Below are positions 37,553 through 41,783 of a stretch of DNA of 41,783 bases, piece by piece. The notes under the pieces were generated by a model. That model was not told the origin of the DNA. It saw only the letters and a list, made by a program, of their open reading frames with translations, and did not search any database. The stretch's first letter is position 1. Each line of letters opens with the position of its first letter. Origin of the DNA: CAIMZW01 sp037130455 (GTDB taxonomy: Bacteria > Actinomycetota > Actinomycetes > Nanopelagicales > Nanopelagicaceae). Where the stretch lies: contig JBAXSZ010000007.1 in the NCBI GenBank assembly GCA_037130455.1, positions 1 to 41,783 on the forward strand, in the 5' to 3' direction. The translations under genes were made by a program, and so were the position numbers.

Positions 37553-38278
37553 TTATGCAGTACCAACCACTTTAAATATTTCAGCTAACCGACCTTCGGG
37601 TAAACCTTGTGATTGCGCATTGCGTTCGCCCCAGGCTCGAACCATATTTTCTAATTCGGGATTGTGGGCGGTTTGGCTAACATGAGAGTGAAGCGCCTTC
37701 ATTTTTTGATCGAAGGTATCAGTGATATCTACATAATGATCGGCCATATTGGTGGACATCACCCAGACCTCAGACACCGACCACGGTTGCAGCCCTTCTT
37801 CTTTTAGTAGATCTTCAAAGGCAAATGCATTTCGAGCATCTGGGTAGACCGCTTGAATTGCTGCTTCTCCCGCCGCCATATGATCAGGGTGGCTGGCAAA
37901 TAAGCGATCCCAATTTCGTTCTGGGCTTTGGATGACCATGCGCTGGGGTCGAACCTTACGAATCTCTCGAACAATTTTCTTTCGAAGTTCAATCGTTGGC
38001 TCGAGCCACCCGTCCCGATAATTCAGGAATTCAATATTTGTAACGCCAAGGGCAAGACCGGCATCGCGTTGTTCGCGCTGTCTTATTTTTGGCATCTCTT
38101 CGCGGGGCACAGTTGGGTCTTCTCCGCCTTGGTCACCATTGGTAGCAATGCAGTAGGAAACTTCAATGCCGGCTTTTACCCATTGGGCAATCGTTCCTGC
38201 GGCGCCAAAGTCCAAATCATCTGGATGGGCGGTAACAACAAGTACGCGCTCAATTTCGCTATCGGCAATTGGTGGCAT
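37553..38278 (-). CDS. PIG-L (LmbE-like) family deacetylase
   Basis: A 241-residue zinc-dependent N-acetylglucosaminyl deacetylase-fold protein. The metal and catalytic motif VVTAHPDDLDFGAAGT (His18, Asp20, Asp21) is at the N-terminus and the second metal-site motif SHPDHMAAG (His130, His133) is in the middle. Members include MshB and Mca of mycothiol metabolism and antibiotic or glycan deacetylases; I cannot say which applies. There is no signal peptide. It is on the minus strand, convergent with the cyclophilin across the repeat array, and has an AAGGAAG Shine-Dalgarno five bases before the ATG. Confidence 0.88.
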   Translation of the reverse strand: MPPIADSEIERVLVVTAHPDDLDFGAAGTIAQWVKAGIEVSYCIATNGDQGGEDPTVPREEMPKIRQREQRDAGLALGVTNIEFLNYRDGWLEPTIELRKKIVREIRKVRPQRMVIQSPERNWDRLFASHPDHMAAGEAAIQAVYPDARNAFAFEDLLKEEGLQPWSVSEVWVMSTNMADHYVDITDTFDQKMKALHSHVSQTAHNPELENMVRAWGERNAQSQGLPEGRLAEIFKVVGTA

Positions 38279-38333
38279 GGTGACTTCCTTAAATGTGAAC
38301 TAGGTAGGCGCCTTCTGGATGAAGGTGGGCAAG

Positions 38334-38384
38334 TTGCGTAGGGAAGTGTAACTTTTTAATCTCGTCACAGCCTCCCGATAGACT
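38334..38384 (+). promoter_or_regulatory. Candidate pcrA promoter region
   Basis: Two options are visible. TTGCGT (38334-38339) and TAATCT (38357-38362) are 17 bases apart, giving a short leader. Alternatively TAGACT (38379-38384) lies seven bases before the GTG at 38392, which would make the mRNA leaderless; its -35 is poor. No Shine-Dalgarno precedes the start, which favours the leaderless option. Confidence 0.45.
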
Positions 38385-38391
38385 CCCCGAC

Positions 38392-40623
38392 GTGCCTTCG
38401 ACCTCCGTTCTCCTGTCAGGCCTAAATCCACATCAAGAGGCGGCGGTAGTCCATCAAGGTTCACCTCTCTTGGTGGTGGCCGGGGCGGGGTCGGGCAAAA
38501 CTAGAGTCTTAACCCGCAGGATCGCCTATCTCTTAGGGGCGCGCGGAGTTGCCCCGTACGAAGTCTTAGCCATTACCTTTACTAACAAGGCGGCGGCCGA
38601 AATGAAGGAGCGGGTCTCCGATCTTGTGGGAGATCGAGCCAGGTCGATGTGGGTCTCTACCTTTCACTCCGCTTGTGTTCGAATTCTTCGCCAAGAGGCG
38701 GCAAAACTGGGCTACACCAATTCGTTCACCATTTACGACTCCAGCGACAGTCTCCGACTCATTAAGAAAGTCATGGATGAACTAAAGATTGATCCAAAAC
38801 GGCATGCCCCGCGAGCCGTCCAAGGGATCATTTCTCAAGCCAAAAATGATCTCCAAGGGCCGGCAGATTACATCAATGCCACCGAAAATATTTTCGAGCA
38901 GACCGTCGCCGATATTTACGCTATTTACCAACGCCGACTTATGGCAGCAAACGCCATGGATTTTGATGACTTGATTGCAAAAGCGGTGGAACTACTTCAA
39001 CGCCATCCCGATGTTAGAGCAAGATATCGATCCCGATTTCGTCATGTACTTGTAGATGAATACCAAGATACCAACCATGCTCAATATGTACTTATCAAAG
39101 AGTTGGTGGGGGATACCCTAGAAGGCATTCCGGCCGCCGAACTTTGTGTAGTGGGCGATGCGGACCAATCGATTTATGCTTTCCGCGGTGCGAATATCAG
39201 AAACATTTTACAATTTGAAGCCGACTACCCCAGTGCTCAAACAATCTTGCTCGAGCAGAACTATCGCTCTACTCAAAATATTCTCTCCGCCGCCAATGCG
39301 GTTATCTCTAATAATGAAGGTCGCAAAGAGAAGAATTTGTGGTCCGAAGCTGGTTCGGGATCTTTAATCACCGGACATGTTGCTGAAAGTGAACACGCCG
39401 AAGCCGACTTTGTCTGTCAAGAAATTGCTCGGCTTCGCAAAGAAGAGATATCCAATCCAGGTGACACCGCAATTTTTTACCGAACAAATGCGCAATCTCG
39501 AGTTTTCGAAGAAACCTTCTTACGTATTGCGATTCCGTACAAAGTCGTTGGCGGAGTTCGTTTCTATGAACGAAAAGAAGTAAAAGATTTCTTGGCCTAC
39601 CTTCGGGTCTTGGTAAATGCCGAAGATGAAATTTCGTTACGGCGAATTATTAACACGCCAAAGCGAGGCATTGGAGACAGGGCACTTGATTGTGTGGATC
39701 TATTTGCTGCCGAAACTGAAATATCGTTTTGGTCAGCCTTAACCCAAGCGAAGGAAGCACCAAATATCCCCACTCGGGCGCTTGCGTCGATCAATGATTT
39801 CATCACAATTCTTGAGTCACTTCGCACCTTAGTAGAAGCGAAGGTTGCCCCAAGTGTGATTGCTCAAGCAGTTTTGGAACAGAGTGGTTTATTAGCGGAA
39901 TTAGTTAATAGCGACGATCCACAAGATGAGAGCAGAGTCGAGAATCTGCAAGAGCTAGTTTCGGTCGCCGGCGAATATGAAGAATCTGAAGTTGATGAGG
40001 GCGAAGAAATATCCTTGCTCGGATTTCTTGAGAAAGTTTCGTTAGTCGCCGATTCTGACCAAATTCCCGAAGGTGAGGACCACGGCGGGGTAGTTACCTT
40101 GATGACGCTTCACACCGCAAAAGGATTGGAATTTCCCACCGTTTTCTTGACCGGTATGGAAGAAGGAATTTTCCCACACACTCGAACTCTGGGCGATAAG
40201 AATGAGATTGAAGAAGAACGCCGCCTGGCTTATGTAGGTCTGACCCGGGCAAGGCTGCGCCTTTACGTGAGTCGAGCCGAGTATCGATCATCGTGGGGTG
40301 CCCCAAATTACAACCCGCCATCGCGTTTTCTCGATGAGATTCCCGATGGATTAGTAACCTGGAATCAGAGTTCGACGCCAACCTTCGCTCCATCTCGAAC
40401 TTCAACGATTCGAAGCGCTGGACCTCTGGCAAAGGCCACTGGGAAGCGGAGCAACACCACCCTAGTTCTCGCTATCGGAGATCGTGTGTCCCATGACACA
40501 TTTGGATTGGGCAAAGTTATCTCCGTCGATGGCGAGGGAGATAAAGCCCAAGCGACTATAGATTTCGGTACTTCCGGGCAGAAGCGATTGTTGTTGCGGT
40601 ATGCGCCGGTAGAGAAGCTTTAA
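38392..40623 (+). CDS. pcrA: ATP-dependent DNA helicase PcrA/UvrD
   Basis: A 743-residue superfamily 1A 3'-5' helicase acting in nucleotide-excision repair and removal of RecA or stalled polymerases. Motifs in order: LNPHQEAAV (Q motif), VAGAGSGKTRVL (Walker A, 29-40), ITFTNKAAAEMKERV, STFHSACVRILR, VDEYQDTNHAQY (Walker B), GDADQSIYAFRGA, LEQNYRST, TLHTAKGLEFPTVFLTGMEEG and LAYVGLTRARLRL. The C-terminal GLGKVISVDGEGDKAQATID is the Tudor-like domain that binds RNA polymerase. The start is GTG at 38392, without a Shine-Dalgarno. Length is typical of PcrA/UvrD1. Confidence 0.95.
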   Translation: MPSTSVLLSGLNPHQEAAVVHQGSPLLVVAGAGSGKTRVLTRRIAYLLGARGVAPYEVLAITFTNKAAAEMKERVSDLVGDRARSMWVSTFHSACVRILRQEAAKLGYTNSFTIYDSSDSLRLIKKVMDELKIDPKRHAPRAVQGIISQAKNDLQGPADYINATENIFEQTVADIYAIYQRRLMAANAMDFDDLIAKAVELLQRHPDVRARYRSRFRHVLVDEYQDTNHAQYVLIKELVGDTLEGIPAAELCVVGDADQSIYAFRGANIRNILQFEADYPSAQTILLEQNYRSTQNILSAANAVISNNEGRKEKNLWSEAGSGSLITGHVAESEHAEADFVCQEIARLRKEEISNPGDTAIFYRTNAQSRVFEETFLRIAIPYKVVGGVRFYERKEVKDFLAYLRVLVNAEDEISLRRIINTPKRGIGDRALDCVDLFAAETEISFWSALTQAKEAPNIPTRALASINDFITILESLRTLVEAKVAPSVIAQAVLEQSGLLAELVNSDDPQDESRVENLQELVSVAGEYEESEVDEGEEISLLGFLEKVSLVADSDQIPEGEDHGGVVTLMTLHTAKGLEFPTVFLTGMEEGIFPHTRTLGDKNEIEEERRLAYVGLTRARLRLYVSRAEYRSSWGAPNYNPPSRFLDEIPDGLVTWNQSSTPTFAPSRTSTIRSAGPLAKATGKRSNTTLVLAIGDRVSHDTFGLGKVISVDGEGDKAQATIDFGTSGQKRLLLRYAPVEKL

Positions 40624-40631
40624 TTAGCCGT

Positions 40632-40637
40632 TAGAAT
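40632..40637 (+). promoter_or_regulatory. Possible -10 box for sucC
   Basis: TAGAAT at 40632-40637 is a good -10 match in the 47-base gap after pcrA. A TTG-type -35 is not present at 16-18 bases upstream. The predicted leader of about 28 bases includes the AGGGG Shine-Dalgarno of sucC. Confidence 0.35.
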
Positions 40638-40670
40638 TCCCATCTCAACACTTACGAATAGGGGTAATCA

Positions 40671-41783
40671 GTGGATCTCTTCGAGTATCAAGCTCGAGAT
40701 CTTTTTGAATCTCATGGAGTCCCGGTGCTTGCCGGTGCAGTAGCCACAACACCAGACCAAGCTTATGAAGCTGCACAATCAATGGGCGGGAAAGTGGTTG
40801 TCAAAGCCCAAGTAAAGGTTGGCGGGCGCGGTAAGGCTGGCGGAGTCAAGCTTGCAGTAGATGCCGACGATGCAAAAGAAAAAGCAGCGGCAATTCTTGG
40901 GATGGATATCAAAGGTCACATCGTTCATAAGGTGATGATTGCCCAGGCTGCGCCGATCGTCAGCGAGTACTACCTAGCCATTTTGCTAGATCGTGCCAAT
41001 CGTGATTTTCTCGTTATGGCTTCGGTCGCTGGTGGCATGGAGATCGAAGAAGTTGCGCATACTTCACCGGAAAAATTAGCGCGTGTCAGTATTGATCCAA
41101 ACTTTGGAGTTACTGCAGAAGCCGCTGCGAGAGTAATTGCAGGTGGCCAGTTTCCTGCTGATATAGCCCCGCAAGTCACTGAAGTTTTACTCAAACTCTG
41201 GGCGGCCTTTGTAGCTGAAGATGCAACATTGATGGAGATCAATCCATTGGTAAAAACTGAAGCTGGCAGAATCGTTGCTTTGGATGGAAAAGTTACCTTG
41301 GATGATAATGCAAGTTTCCGACACGCTAGCCATGAAGCACTCATTGATCATGCTGCGACAAATCCCCTGGAAGCGCTCGCAAAAGAAAAAGATTTAAACT
41401 ACGTGAAATTAGATGGCGAAGTTGGAGTTATTGGTAATGGCGCTGGCTTGGTTATGAGCACATTGGATGTAGTTGCTTACGCTGGCGAAAAGTATGGCGT
41501 TAAACCAGCCAACTTCTTAGATATTGGTGGTGGCGCATCTGCCGAAGTTATGGCCAATGGGCTTTCCATCATCCTCGGTGATACCGATGTTAAGAGCGTC
41601 TTTGTCAATGTTTTCGGTGGAATCACCGCTTGTGATGCCGTTGCAAATGGCATTGTCGCTGCACTTGCAATTCTGGGTGATGCGGCAACCAAACCAATCG
41701 TGGTTCGCCTCGATGGAAACAATGTCCTTGAAGGCAGAAGAATTCTTAACGAAGCCGCACATCCTTTAATCGAGCAACTCGAC
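40671..41783 (+). CDS. sucC: Succinyl-CoA synthetase beta subunit, 5' part (runs off the window)
   Basis: ADP-forming succinate-CoA ligase beta chain, a citric-acid-cycle enzyme. 371 codons are present with no stop before the window end. It starts MDLFEYQARDLFESHGVPVL (GTG at 40671, AGGGG about seven bases upstream). It contains the ATP-grasp features KAQVKVGGRGKAGGVK, LMEINPLVKTE and ALDGKVTLDD, then the CoA-ligase part with VGVIGNGAGLVMSTLDVV, NFLDIGGGAS and NVFGGITACDAVANGIV. The family is usually about 385-395 residues, so only the last few are missing. sucD probably follows outside the window. Confidence 0.97.
   Translation, partial: MDLFEYQARDLFESHGVPVLAGAVATTPDQAYEAAQSMGGKVVVKAQVKVGGRGKAGGVKLAVDADDAKEKAAAILGMDIKGHIVHKVMIAQAAPIVSEYYLAILLDRANRDFLVMASVAGGMEIEEVAHTSPEKLARVSIDPNFGVTAEAAARVIAGGQFPADIAPQVTEVLLKLWAAFVAEDATLMEINPLVKTEAGRIVALDGKVTLDDNASFRHASHEALIDHAATNPLEALAKEKDLNYVKLDGEVGVIGNGAGLVMSTLDVVAYAGEKYGVKPANFLDIGGGASAEVMANGLSIILGDTDVKSVFVNVFGGITACDAVANGIVAALAILGDAATKPIVVRLDGNNVLEGRRILNEAAHPLIEQLD

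Noticed and set aside
37928..38341. 137-codon plus-strand frame opposite the PIG-L gene
   Set aside because: The minus-strand frame has the clear AHPDD and SHPDH motifs and a good ribosome-binding site; the plus-strand frame has neither.

Overview
The window is a gene-dense stretch of an actinobacterial chromosome with roughly balanced base composition. Almost every gene is on the plus strand, no gap exceeds about 200 bases, and many stop and start codons overlap (TAATG, ATGA). Gene order matches what I remember of the mycobacterial chromosome: glmM-glmS, acpS-alr, tsaE-tsaB-rimI-tsaD, groES-groEL, a WhiB3-type gene, guaB-guaB3-guaA. The WhiB protein, a pcrA-type helicase and a PIG-L deacetylase also point to Actinobacteria. 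The compactness and moderate GC suggest a streamlined lineage such as freshwater acI/Nanopelagicales; that placement is inference.

Region 1 (1-12913) is the end of the spc operon and the alpha operon: rplF tail, rplR, rpsE, rpmD, rplO, secY, adk, map, then an extra amidohydrolase, infA (TTG start), a short rpmJ, rpsM, rpsK, rpsD, rpoA, rplQ, truA, an ABC-F ATPase, rplM and rpsI. Region 2 (12962-18280) makes cell-wall precursors and cofactors: glmM, glmS, a PAP2-like membrane protein, acpS and alr. Region 3 (18339-24784) is a branched-chain-amino-acid (Liv) type ABC importer followed by a secreted alpha/beta hydrolase. It sits between alr and tsaE, which are close neighbours in mycobacteria. 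Region 4 (24854-29446) holds the t6A tRNA-modification genes, with tsaB and rimI fused, and a CIRCE-controlled groES-groEL operon. Region 5 (29518-32819) is an accessory patch: a ROK kinase, a stand-alone SGNH protein, a WhiB3-type regulator on the minus strand, and a MerR regulator with a CarH-like cobalamin module. Region 6 (32858-36655) is GMP synthesis: an IMP dehydrogenase without CBS domains, GuaB3 and guaA. Region 7 (36658-41783) has a cyclophilin, a 52-bp tandem hairpin array, a PIG-L deacetylase on the minus strand, pcrA and the 5' part of sucC.

The points that stand out are: the CBS-less IMP dehydrogenase; a CarH-like candidate light sensor; a Liv transporter paired with a secreted hydrolase and carrying a degenerate ABC signature; two places where a gene's own tail plus hairpin has been tandemly duplicated; a terminator hairpin inside the truA reading frame; and several starts that look leaderless (a TANNNT box 6-7 bases before ATG/GTG). 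No tRNA, rRNA, CRISPR array, insertion sequence or prophage gene was seen.
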